From Actinobacillus porcitonsillarum (lineage in GTDB: Bacteria; Pseudomonadota; Gammaproteobacteria; Enterobacterales; Pasteurellaceae), in the NCBI RefSeq assembly GCF_003101015.1, contig NZ_CP029206.1:806001-870000 (forward strand): DNA of 64,000 bases. The letters are read 5' to 3'. Of the stretch, positions 28,341-38,968 are shown one piece after another. The position numbers and the translations under genes were made by a program. Below the pieces are notes generated by a model. It made no database searches. It saw only the letters and a program-made list of their open reading frames with translations, and was not told the DNA's origin. Positions within the stretch are counted from its first letter, which is position 1. Each line of letters begins with the position of its first letter.

Positions 28341-28414
28341 TTTAATTTTTCCTTGTTTTAGTGCTGCGAGGAAGAAATTGCAAAAAATGAAAAGAATAAG
28401 ACCGCTTGTCAATT

Positions 28415-28577
28415 TCCCCTCTCCCGTTTACGGGAGAGGGTGGAGAAAATCCGTAGGATTTTCGGAGGGAGAGGGCTTGTAAAATTTTTATTAAAAGTTA
28501 CCGCTTGTTTGCCCTCTCTCTGCTCAAAATAGCCTTACGCTATTTTGAGCTGTCTCTCTCCCGCAAGGGGGAGAGAG
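28415..28577. repeat. Composite CTCTCCC repeat, malE-malF gap
   Basis: Same organisation as the copy at 26611, in direct orientation 1804 bases away. It fills most of the 247-base gap between malE and malF. Uptake signals lie at 28401-28409 (just outside) and 28500-28508 (in the spacer). Transcribed, it would form two strong stem-loops directly after the malE stop codon. Confidence 0.88.
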
Positions 28578-28587
28578 TTACATAGCA

Positions 28588-29772
28588 TTACTCTTTTTCA
28601 ATCTTCGCTTGCGCTTCATCTAATGCCGCTTTTACAGATTGGCGACCATTTACCGCACTGTCAATCGCTGCTTTTTCTGAATACCAGAAACGGCTCATTT
28701 GAGGAATATTTGGCATAATTTCACCATTTTCCGCATTCGCCATCGTTGCTGCGATACGTGGGTCTGCCGCTAATTTCGCTTGGTAGCTCTTAAGTGCTAC
28801 AGCGCCTAACGGAGTATCTTTGTTCACGGTTTCTAAACCAGTATCGGTTAATAAGTGGTTTTCTAAGAACTCTTTCGCTAAGTCTTGGTTAGGGCTTGAA
28901 GCATTTACCGCTGCGCTTAATACGCCAACGAATGGTTTACCTGCTTTGCCGTTTAAGGTTGGTAATACCGCTACGCCATATTTAATACCGCTTTTCTCAA
29001 TATTTGCCCAAGACCAAGGACCATTGATCGTCATTGCCGTTTCGCCTTTATTGAAAGACGCTTCAGCCACAGAGTAGTCAGTATCTGCGTTGATCACTTT
29101 GTTTTTCACAAGCTCAACGACAAATTGTAAGCCTTTTTGTGCTGCTTCATTATTTACGCCTACATCTTTCACGTCGTAACCGTTAGCGGTTGCTTTAAAT
29201 GCATAAGCACCTTGAGAAGAGATGATTGGCCATGTGAAATACGGTTCAGCAAGGTTCCACATAATTGCGTGTTTACCTTTTGCTTTAAGCTCTTTGTCTA
29301 ACTTCTCAACTTCTTCCCATGTTTTTGGTGGATTAGGAACTAAATCTTTGTTGTAGATTAAAGAAAGTGACTCAACGGCAATTGGGTAAGCAATTTGTTT
29401 ACCGTTATATTTGGTTGCTTCCCAGCCAATGTCAGATAATTTCGCTTTGAAGTCTGCACTTGGATGCACTTCAGCTAATAAGCCTGATTGTGCATAGCCA
29501 CCCATACGGTCGTGAGCAAAGATAATAATATCTGGGCCATCACCGGTTGATGCTACTTGAGGGAATAATTCTTCTAATTTACTTGGGTGTTCTACAACAA
29601 CTTTTACCCCAGTTTCCGCTTCGAATTTTTTACCGACTTCCGCTAAGCCGTTATAGCCTTTATCAGCGTTAATCCAAATGTTTAATTGACCTTCAACTAA
29701 TTTAGCTTGTACGCCTTGTGCCATACATAATCCAGCGAATACGGCTAATGCTGCTTTGGTTAATTTTTTCAT
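28588..29772 (-). CDS. malE: MalE, periplasmic maltose-binding protein
   Basis: A 394-residue binding protein with signal peptide [20 protein letters not shown] and probable cleavage after Ala23. The mature start ([26 protein letters not shown] in two lobes) and the phrases [22 protein letters not shown] and [16 protein letters not shown] are nearly those of E. coli MalE. It delivers maltose and maltodextrins to MalFGK2. It is first in its operon, transcribed divergently from malK across a shared control region. The sequence right after its stop is a composite repeat. Confidence 0.98.
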   Translation of the reverse strand: MKKLTKAALAVFAGLCMAQGVQAKLVEGQLNIWINADKGYNGLAEVGKKFEAETGVKVVVEHPSKLEELFPQVASTGDGPDIIIFAHDRMGGYAQSGLLAEVHPSADFKAKLSDIGWEATKYNGKQIAYPIAVESLSLIYNKDLVPNPPKTWEEVEKLDKELKAKGKHAIMWNLAEPYFTWPIISSQGAYAFKATANGYDVKDVGVNNEAAQKGLQFVVELVKNKVINADTDYSVAEASFNKGETAMTINGPWSWANIEKSGIKYGVAVLPTLNGKAGKPFVGVLSAAVNASSPNQDLAKEFLENHLLTDTGLETVNKDTPLGAVALKSYQAKLAADPRIAATMANAENGEIMPNIPQMSRFWYSEKAAIDSAVNGRQSVKAALDEAQAKIEKE

Positions 29773-29856
29773 AGGTTTTTCCTCATTTTAGTGAAATGAA
29801 ATTTTTGGCATTGGAATAGTGAATGATTTACTTTTTGACTTCATCATACCCCCATA

Positions 29857-29865
29857 TCCTCCCCC
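29857..29865 (-). promoter_or_regulatory. Possible MalT box
   Basis: On the minus strand GGGGGAGGA contains GGAGGA, fitting the MalT core GGAKGA, close to the putative malE -10. Only one clear box was recognised, so this is tentative. Confidence 0.35.
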
Positions 29866-29876
29866 TTTTTAAATTC

Positions 29877-29892
29877 TGTGATCATGATCACA
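29877..29892. promoter_or_regulatory. CRP site 1 (TGTGATCATGATCACA)
   Basis: A perfect 16-base palindrome matching TGTGA-N6-TCACA exactly, in the malE-malK control region. Confidence 0.85.
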
Positions 29893-29915
29893 TTTTGTCT
29901 TTTTTTAACAAAAAA

Positions 29916-29931
29916 TGAGAAATAGATCACA
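29916..29931. promoter_or_regulatory. CRP site 2 (TGAGAAATAGATCACA)
   Basis: Matches TGTGA-N6-TCACA with one difference in the left half. It lies between the two perfect sites. Confidence 0.6.
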
Positions 29932-29948
29932 AAAATTTGTGTTTAAAA

Positions 29949-29964
29949 TGTGATCTAAATCACA
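29949..29964. promoter_or_regulatory. CRP site 3 (TGTGATCTAAATCACA)
   Basis: An exact match to TGTGA-N6-TCACA. Its centre is 72 bases from that of site 1, close to seven DNA turns, so the two may lie on the same helix face. Confidence 0.85.
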
Positions 29965-30097
29965 AGAAATGTATTTTTTTACGCAAAAAATTTTTTTACA
30001 CAATAGAAAAATTTTTTAGAAAAGTATGATTTCAATCTCATTTTGAATGAATAGACTAGACACCAAAATTAAGTAGTAACTCAGAAGGGCAATACTA

Positions 30098-32610
<2,513 letters not shown>

Positions 32611-32622
32611 TTAAGTATAACT

Positions 32623-32646
32623 AAACGCCCTTTTATAAGGGCGTTT
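32623..32646 (+). terminator. Terminator-like hairpin after lamB
   Basis: AAACGCCCTT and AAGGGCGTTT form a perfect 10-bp stem with loop TTAT, followed by a short T-rich tail, 12 bases past the lamB stop. It probably lowers malM and malS expression relative to lamB. Confidence 0.72.
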
Positions 32647-32682
32647 TACCTAATTACTCCCCCTCTTTCGCAAAGTTTTATT

Positions 32683-32814
32683 CCCCTCTCCCGTTTACGG
32701 GAGAGGGTGGAGAAAATCCGAAGGATTTTCGGAGGGAGAGGGGAGCCCTCTCTCTGATTTTCGCAAAGCCGTAACTTTGCTCAAATCTGTCTCTCTCCCG
32801 TTGACGGGAGAGAG
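32683..32814. repeat. Composite CTCTCCC repeat, lamB-malM gap
   Basis: Type 2 unit (stem AAAATCCGAAGGATTTT) joined almost directly to a type 1 unit whose inner stem is GATTTTCGCAAAG with CTTTGCTCAAATC, then CTCTCCC-GTTGAC-GGGAGAG. The 40-base spacer seen in other copies is missing. Confidence 0.85.
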
Positions 32815-32837
32815 AAATTTTAACTCTCGGAGGATTT

Positions 32838-33692
32838 ATGAAAACCAAAATTGCTCTTTTCCTTTCAAGTTTATTTCTTGCCTCTCAGCTTTCAGCCACA
32901 CCATTACAACCAACAAAAGCGGAATTAGCCAAAATCCAATGGCAAGATGTTGCACTCTCACAAAAAAATGAAACACAAGTTGCAACCCTCACCAATAAAT
33001 TAGCCGGTGCAAGTGGCTCTGTGGTAGCTTATAAAATCCCGGCAAATCAGGGGACGATTAAATTAGACATCACAAGTCCGGTGCAAAAAGACAACACCGT
33101 ATTTGTGCCGAACGTATTAATTTTAGATGCACAATTTAACCCAGCAATGAGCTATCCTTCTTCTCAATTTAAATTTAGTGAAGAACGTGGTTTAAATCCG
33201 GCGCAATATCAAGCAGAACTGAGCCTCACACCAACGGCAAATCAAGATTTTATCTACTTGCTTGTTTATACGACTGAACAAGATTTACAGGGCACAACAA
33301 CGATGACCCATCCGGCTAAATTACTCGAAAAAGCCAAAGGCAACCAACCACCTGCAATTGCAGATATTACGGTCGCTCATACTAATAAAGGGCAAGTGAA
33401 TGTTGAAGTTGATGGTATTCAGTCTAGTCAATTTATCGGTTTAAACGGCCCGTTATTTGAAGCGAAAACACCAGCGCCAACGCAAATTGGTACAACAACC
33501 GCTGCAACAAAAGCAGTAACTAAACCAACACAGCCGGTTGAATCCAGCACGGAAGATTATTTCAATCAAGCAGTAGTAAAAGCATTGAAAAATAACGATG
33601 TGAATAAAGCGATGAACTTGGTCAATGAAGCGGAACAACTTGGCTTAAAACAACCACGCCAGATTTTTATTAAACACGTTTCAGCGAAGTGA
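32838..33692 (+). CDS. malM: MalM, periplasmic maltose-operon protein
   Basis: A 284-residue periplasmic protein of the MalM family, third gene after malK and lamB as in E. coli. The signal peptide MKTKIALFLSSLFLASQLSA precedes a beta-rich domain (FVPNVLILDAQFNPAMSYPS is typical) and an Ala/Thr/Pro linker near residues 210-235. The exact function of MalM is not settled; it interacts with maltodextrins or the porin. A GGAGG site six bases before the ATG sets the start. Confidence 0.9.
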   Translation: MKTKIALFLSSLFLASQLSATPLQPTKAELAKIQWQDVALSQKNETQVATLTNKLAGASGSVVAYKIPANQGTIKLDITSPVQKDNTVFVPNVLILDAQFNPAMSYPSSQFKFSEERGLNPAQYQAELSLTPTANQDFIYLLVYTTEQDLQGTTTMTHPAKLLEKAKGNQPPAIADITVAHTNKGQVNVEVDGIQSSQFIGLNGPLFEAKTPAPTQIGTTTAATKAVTKPTQPVESSTEDYFNQAVVKALKNNDVNKAMNLVNEAEQLGLKQPRQIFIKHVSAK

Positions 33693-33702
33693 TTTCTTAC
33701 TT

Positions 33703-33838
33703 CCTCTCGCCCGTTTACGGGAGAGAGACAGATTTTCGCAAAGTTACGGCTTTGCGAAAATCAGAGAGAGGGAAAGTTGCCCTCTCCCTCCGAAAATTCT
33801 ACGAATTTTCTCCACCCTCTCCCGCAAGCAGGAGAGGG
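33703..33838. repeat. Composite CTCTCCC repeat, malM-malS gap
   Basis: Inverted copy. Type 1 unit first (inner stem GATTTTCGCAAAG/CTTTGCGAAAATC, perfect), a short spacer, then type 2 with stem GAAAATT-CTACG-AATTTTC and a closing CTCTCCC-GCAAGCA-GGAGAGGG hairpin. Confidence 0.85.
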
Positions 33839-33868
33839 AAAAGAAGAACATCTCAAAAGGAAACCCAA

Positions 33869-35926
33869 ATGAAAAAATCACTACTTTGGCTTTCACTTTT
33901 TGCATCCACTAGCCTTTCGGCAAATCAATGGCAGAGTGAATATTTCCCGACATTTGAATCCAACGAAAAACTACTTTATCAAACAAACGCCCAACTCAAA
34001 AAAGGTAGCTATCCTTTCCAATTCTCACTCAATCAACAATGCTACCAACCGCAAACCGCACTGAAATTAAACCAAGTCGTCAGCCTTGTGCCTTGTAAAG
34101 ATCCGGTTGAATCTACCCGGCTGTTCCGTGACGGAAAATACAGCGTAGAAATTGATATGCGAAGCGGCACACCAACAGCAAAATTGACGGTAGAGGCAAC
34201 CAAAAGTGCTAATGAATTAGTCGCTGTTTGCCCGAAATGGGATGGCAAGCCGTTAGAGGTTGAGGTTTCTAGCCTGTTCAAAGAGGGCGAAACGGTGCGA
34301 GATTTTTATTCAGGCAACACGGCGAAAGTGCAAAACGGCAAAGTCATTATGACACCGTCCGCAGACAGTAACGGCTTATTGCTATTAGAACCGGCACAAG
34401 CGGTTAAATCTGAGCCGATTTTTACGTGGAAAAACGCCACCGTTTATTTTGTTCTAACCGACCGCTTTTATAACGGCGACCCGAGCAACGACAACAGCTA
34501 CGGACGTAAAAAAGACGGTAAAGACGAAATCGGCACTTTCCACGGAGGCGATTTAAAAGGGCTAACCCAAAAACTGGATTACTTACAACAACTTGGCGTA
34601 AATGCGATTTGGATCAGCTCACCACTCGAGCAAATTCACGGCTGGGTCGGCGGCGGTGAAAAAGGCGACTTCCCGCACTACGCTTACCACGGCTACTACC
34701 ACCAAGATTGGACGAAGGTCGATGCCAATATGGGCAGTGAAAACGATCTGAAAACCTTTATCGACCAAGCCCATAAACGGGGTATTCGTGTTATTTTCGA
34801 TATTGTGATGAACCACACTGGCTACGCCACTCTTGCCGATATGCAGCAATACGGCTTTGGTGCATTACATCTCAAAGGCGAAGACATTGAGAAAACGCTT
34901 GGCAAAAATTGGACAGATTGGACACCAAAAGCAGGGCAGAATTGGCACTCTTTCAACAATTTAATTAACTTTAGCGATAGAACGGCGTGGCAGAAATGGT
35001 GGGGTAAAGCGTGGATTCGCTCCGATATTGGCGATTACGACAGCCCGAAATTTGATGATCTGCGAATGTCGCTCTCCGCTCTACCGGATCTGAAAACCGA
35101 AAGCGAACAAGCGGTCGGTTTGCCCGAATTTTTTGCAAATAAACCCGATACACAGGCAAAATTCCGTGAAAATGCCAAAGTCCGCGATTATCTGATTGGC
35201 TGGCTGTCTGACTGGGTAGAAAAATATGGCGTGGATGGTTTCCGTGTCGATACCGCTAAACATGTAGAAAAAAGCACTTGGTTGGAATTGAAACAATCGG
35301 CGGAAAAAGCCTTGGAAAAATGGCAAAAAGCCCATCCGAATCAATCCTTTGGCGATAAATTCTGGATGACGGGTGAAGCGTGGGGACACGGCGTTCATAC
35401 CAGCGATTATTACAAAAACGGCTTTGATGCGATGATCAATTTCAGCTTCCAAGATCAAGCAAAAGAGGCACTAGGTTGCTTTGCTAAAATTTCGCCAGCC
35501 TACCAACAAATGAGCGAAAAACTGAAAGATTTTAATGTATTAACCTATCTTTCTTCGCACGATACCCGCTTATTTTTCAGTAGCGACAGCGAAAATAATC
35601 TTGCCAAACAGAAAACCGCAGGCAGCTTGCTGATGCTCTCGCCGGGGGCGGTACAAATTTATTATGGCGATGAAAGCGGTCGAAAATTCGGTGCAACGGG
35701 TTCTGATCCTATTCAAGGCACGAGATCGGATATGAACTGGCAAGATCTGGCAAAAAGCGCCGATCATCAAGCCTTGTTAAAACATTGGCAAACCCTTGCA
35801 AAATTCCGCCAAAATCACACCGCTATTGGTAATGGCGAACAAAAAATTCTCGAAACCAACAAGTATTTTGCCTTCTCTCGTCAAGACGGGCAGGACAAAG
35901 TGATGGTTGTTTGGGCTGGGGAATAA
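33869..35926 (+). CDS. malS: MalS-like periplasmic alpha-amylase (GH13)
   Basis: A 685-residue secreted alpha-amylase, close in length to E. coli MalS (676). The signal peptide is MKKSLLWLSLFASTSLSA. A beta-sandwich N-terminal part precedes the GH13 barrel, whose four conserved regions are visible: DIVMNHTG, DGFRVDTAKH (nucleophile Asp), WMTGEAWGHG (acid Glu) and YLSSHDTRLF (third Asp). It hydrolyses longer maltodextrins that pass LamB. The start was set at the signal peptide after AAAAGGAA. In E. coli malS is a separate unit; here it follows malM. Confidence 0.92.
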   Translation: MKKSLLWLSLFASTSLSANQWQSEYFPTFESNEKLLYQTNAQLKKGSYPFQFSLNQQCYQPQTALKLNQVVSLVPCKDPVESTRLFRDGKYSVEIDMRSGTPTAKLTVEATKSANELVAVCPKWDGKPLEVEVSSLFKEGETVRDFYSGNTAKVQNGKVIMTPSADSNGLLLLEPAQAVKSEPIFTWKNATVYFVLTDRFYNGDPSNDNSYGRKKDGKDEIGTFHGGDLKGLTQKLDYLQQLGVNAIWISSPLEQIHGWVGGGEKGDFPHYAYHGYYHQDWTKVDANMGSENDLKTFIDQAHKRGIRVIFDIVMNHTGYATLADMQQYGFGALHLKGEDIEKTLGKNWTDWTPKAGQNWHSFNNLINFSDRTAWQKWWGKAWIRSDIGDYDSPKFDDLRMSLSALPDLKTESEQAVGLPEFFANKPDTQAKFRENAKVRDYLIGWLSDWVEKYGVDGFRVDTAKHVEKSTWLELKQSAEKALEKWQKAHPNQSFGDKFWMTGEAWGHGVHTSDYYKNGFDAMINFSFQDQAKEALGCFAKISPAYQQMSEKLKDFNVLTYLSSHDTRLFFSSDSENNLAKQKTAGSLLMLSPGAVQIYYGDESGRKFGATGSDPIQGTRSDMNWQDLAKSADHQALLKHWQTLAKFRQNHTAIGNGEQKILETNKYFAFSRQDGQDKVMVVWAGE

Positions 35927-35939
35927 TTTAAAAATCATT

Positions 35940-35995
35940 CAAGCGGTCGTTTTTTATGATCATTTTACAAATTAGATCAAAAAAACGACCGCTTG
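35940..35995 (+). terminator. Terminator made of inverted uptake-signal-like arms
   Basis: CAAGCGGTCGTTTTTT (35940-35955) and its exact complement (35980-35995) enclose 24 bases, followed by a T-rich tract, right after malS. Each arm is one base away from the core ACAAGCGGT. Paired uptake sequences used as terminators are well known in Pasteurellaceae and Neisseria. Confidence 0.75.
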
Positions 35996-36064
35996 CTTTT
36001 TCCCTTTTTTCAATAAAATTTGTTAAAATCCTTGCACTTTATACAGGCAGAAAATAAAAACACA

Positions 36065-38782
36065 ATGCAAGTCGTTACAAAACTCATTCCAACAAAGTTA
36101 ATTTCTCATAAATCGAATGCGTTACATAAATCGCAAAATCAAAGTATTGAGCGTACCAAATTATTGGGAACATTGGCATTAGCCAAAAGTTATCCGCTTA
36201 CTTTAGTGATTGCACCGGCAGGCTATGGCAAAACGACATTGGTTTCGCAATGGAAAGCAAGGTTATTAGCAAAGAATGAGCCGGTTTCGTGGTTTGCATT
36301 AGATGAGAGCGATAACAATGCGGAGCAGTTTAGTCGCTATTTTGCCTCAGCCTTAGAGCAAGCGACAGGGCTTCCCCTAGGGGAGATTGTTTATAAAAAC
36401 AATCTCATTGAATATTTTGGACAACTTTTAATTGCCTTAAATGAGGCTCCCCGCCATTTTTATTTGATTATTGATGATTATCATCTGATCGATAATCCTG
36501 AAATTCATGATGCGTTGCGATTTTGGTTAAAACACCAGCCAGAAACGATGAGCCTTGTGATGCTTTCTCGTTTAACGCCGCCGTTGAGTATTACGAATTT
36601 ACGTATCCACGAGCAATTATTAGAAATTGATGTTCATCAGCTTGCTTTTTCGCCGGCGGAAACTCGCCTTTTCTTCGAACAAAAATTAAATAAAACATTA
36701 AGTGATGAATGGGTTTTTGCCTTGTGTGAAAAAGTTGAAGGCTGGGCGACCGCACTTCAGTTGATGAGCTTTGCCATTAAGCAAAATGTGGACTTGCTTG
36801 AGTTCCCTGAAAAGCTGTTAAACAAGCTAAATCAACAACATATTGCAGATTATTTGAATGAAGAAGTTTTCCATTATGTTGATCCACAGATGAAGTTGTT
36901 TATGCAACGTTGTGCTGTTTTACGTTCGATGAATGAAAAACTGGTCGTTGCGGTAACGCAAGATGAAAATGGCGTGAAAAAGCTTGATGAATTAGAAAAA
37001 GCTGGATTATTTATTAGCCGTTTACTCAATGAAGATGGCGAAATTTGGTGGAAGTTTCATCCGATTTTAGCCTCTTATTTATCGCAAAGCTGTCGTTTGG
37101 AATTGCCGAATGAGTGGCAACGGTTGCACGAGATCGCCTCAAAAACATGGCTTAAATTGGGCTATGGATCAGAGGCGTTATATCACGCACAAATGCTAAA
37201 TGATCCACAGACGCTTTATCAGATTTTACAAGATCACGGTTGGGCGTTATTCCACCAAGGACAACTGAAATTATTAGAGACCAGTTTAAGTTATTTGTCG
37301 GCGGAACAACTTTGGCAAGATGAGAATTTGGTGCTATTAAAAGCATGGCTAGCACAGAGCCAACATCGTCATCAAGAAGTCAGTGGTATTTTGCAAAAAT
37401 TTCAGCCAAAACAACCGCTTACCGAGAGTTTGCAAGGACATTTTGATGCGTTAAAAGCACAGGTGGCAATCAATGCCGGTGATGAAGAGCAAGCCTATTC
37501 ATTAGCAAATCAAGCCTTGAAGAATTTATCGGACGAATTTGGTTATGCACTTATTGTGGCGACGTCTGTGATTGGCGAGGCACAGCATTGCCGAGGTTAT
37601 TTGAAAGAAGGACTTTCGCTGATGCAGCAGGTTGAGAAAATGGCAACCGAGCAGCATGCTTATCATCACTGGCTCTGGTCGAGATTACAGCAGTCAGAGA
37701 TTTTATCGGCACAGGGCTTTTTACAATCTGCCTACGATTTACTGAAAGATACGACCTTACAAACGAATGCTTTTCATCAAATTCCAATGAATGAATTTTT
37801 GTTGCGTTTAAAAGGACAAATTTTGTGGGAGTGGCATCATCTTGATCAAGCAGAGGCGATGGCAAATGCGGGGATAGAGGTGTTGGAGAAAGAGGAAGAA
37901 CAGATCCAGAGTTTGATTATTCTTGCCAAAATTTCTCTCACCAAAGGCGATCTCAATAATGCGGAGCGTTTGATTGAACAAGGGAAATTATTGATGTCTC
38001 GTTGTTCGCCTCATAAAGATTGGATTACGGCGCTAGATGAAGTGCAGCTTATTTACTGGCAAATGCGTAATGACACCTCGCAATTAGAAAGTTGGTTGGC
38101 TCAAGTAAATATTCCAACGCAGGAATATAACCATTTTACCCAGCGTCAATGGCGGAATATTGCACGTTGTTATTTATTGCAAGGCGATTATGAACAGGCG
38201 TTAAAAATTTTGAATAGCTTGCTGAAAACCACCGCTATTTTTAATTTAGTCAGCGATTCTCAACGGGCTTTGATTTTGCGTAATCGGGTTTATAGCTTAC
38301 AAGGCAAGCCGGAGTTGGCACAGCGTGATCTTATTCAAGCGCTAAATCTTAGCCAACAGACGAACTTTATTAGCGCCTTTGTGATTGAAGGCGATTTAAT
38401 GGCACGTCAAATTCGTGAGCTCTTGCAAATTAACGTGTTGGAAGAATTGTCGGTACATAAAGCGCAATTTATTTTACGCAGTATCAATCAGCATAACCGC
38501 CATAAAACCGCCCATTTTGATGAGGAGTTTGTGAAGAACTTGCTTGAAAATCCGCAAGTGCCGGAGTTGTTGAAAATCAGCCCTCTGACACAGCGTGAAT
38601 GGCAGGTACTTGGTTTGATTTATTCGGGTTATAGCAATGAGCAAATTTCGCAGGAATTAGTGGTGGCGATGACCACGATTAAAACGCATATCCGCAATCT
38701 TTATCAAAAAATTGGCGTGGCAAACCGTGCTGAAGCGATTGAATATACACGTAGTTTGTTGAGAATGATGGGGTATAGTTGA
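36065..38782 (+). CDS. malT: MalT, ATP-dependent maltose regulon activator
   Basis: A 905-residue STAND-class LuxR-type activator (E. coli MalT 901). Walker A APAGYGKTT has its Lys at residue 56, and the Walker B-like LIIDDYH follows. A long helical-repeat sensor domain binds maltotriose, and the C-terminal helix-turn-helix is LTQREWQVLGLIYSGYSNEQ with MTTIKTHIRNLYQKIGV. It activates the mal promoters when ATP and maltotriose are bound. The ATG at 36065 begins the conserved N-terminus. It sits between malS and malP and thus inside the regulon it controls. Confidence 0.95.
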   Translation: MQVVTKLIPTKLISHKSNALHKSQNQSIERTKLLGTLALAKSYPLTLVIAPAGYGKTTLVSQWKARLLAKNEPVSWFALDESDNNAEQFSRYFASALEQATGLPLGEIVYKNNLIEYFGQLLIALNEAPRHFYLIIDDYHLIDNPEIHDALRFWLKHQPETMSLVMLSRLTPPLSITNLRIHEQLLEIDVHQLAFSPAETRLFFEQKLNKTLSDEWVFALCEKVEGWATALQLMSFAIKQNVDLLEFPEKLLNKLNQQHIADYLNEEVFHYVDPQMKLFMQRCAVLRSMNEKLVVAVTQDENGVKKLDELEKAGLFISRLLNEDGEIWWKFHPILASYLSQSCRLELPNEWQRLHEIASKTWLKLGYGSEALYHAQMLNDPQTLYQILQDHGWALFHQGQLKLLETSLSYLSAEQLWQDENLVLLKAWLAQSQHRHQEVSGILQKFQPKQPLTESLQGHFDALKAQVAINAGDEEQAYSLANQALKNLSDEFGYALIVATSVIGEAQHCRGYLKEGLSLMQQVEKMATEQHAYHHWLWSRLQQSEILSAQGFLQSAYDLLKDTTLQTNAFHQIPMNEFLLRLKGQILWEWHHLDQAEAMANAGIEVLEKEEEQIQSLIILAKISLTKGDLNNAERLIEQGKLLMSRCSPHKDWITALDEVQLIYWQMRNDTSQLESWLAQVNIPTQEYNHFTQRQWRNIARCYLLQGDYEQALKILNSLLKTTAIFNLVSDSQRALILRNRVYSLQGKPELAQRDLIQALNLSQQTNFISAFVIEGDLMARQIRELLQINVLEELSVHKAQFILRSINQHNRHKTAHFDEEFVKNLLENPQVPELLKISPLTQREWQVLGLIYSGYSNEQISQELVVAMTTIKTHIRNLYQKIGVANRAEAIEYTRSLLRMMGYS

Positions 38783-38821
38783 TTGGGGGAGCTAGCGATA
38801 TAAATCGTTTACTCACTTTAA

Positions 38822-38955
38822 CTCTCTCCCCTTGTGGGAGAGAGACAGCCGAAGGAGACGTCTAGTCTCCGTAGGCAGAGAGAGGGGATTTCCCCTCTCC
38901 CTGATTTTGCTTCTAAACGAAGCAAAATCTTTCCCTCTCCCACAAGGGGAGAGGG
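38822..38955. repeat. Composite CTCTCCC repeat, malT-malP gap
   Basis: Type 1 unit with inner stem GCCGAAGGAGAC/GTCTCCGTAGGC, a short spacer, then CCCTCTCCC, inner stem GATTTTGCTTC-TAAAC-GAAGCAAAATC and a closing CCCTCTCCC-ACAA-GGGGAGAGGG hairpin. It lies between convergent malT and malP and can serve as their shared terminator. Confidence 0.82.
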
Positions 38956-38968
38956 TTTTAACGTGCGA

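Larger units (their letters stand above)
29773..30097. promoter_or_regulatory. Divergent malE / malK control region
   Basis: A 325-base region between divergent operons with no coding sequence. It contains three CRP-like palindromes (listed separately), a G-rich MalT-like sequence on the minus strand near 29857-29865, and possible -10 hexamers TATGAT facing malE (29843-29848, minus) and malK (30025-30030, plus). The layout parallels the E. coli malEp-malKp region, where several CRP sites separate MalT sites. Confidence 0.75.

Noticed and set aside
36749-36757. Evidence for a Haemophilus-type uptake signal system from ACCGCACTT
   Set aside because: Only two such 9-mers were seen against about fifteen of the Actinobacillus type; two is compatible with chance or coding constraint.
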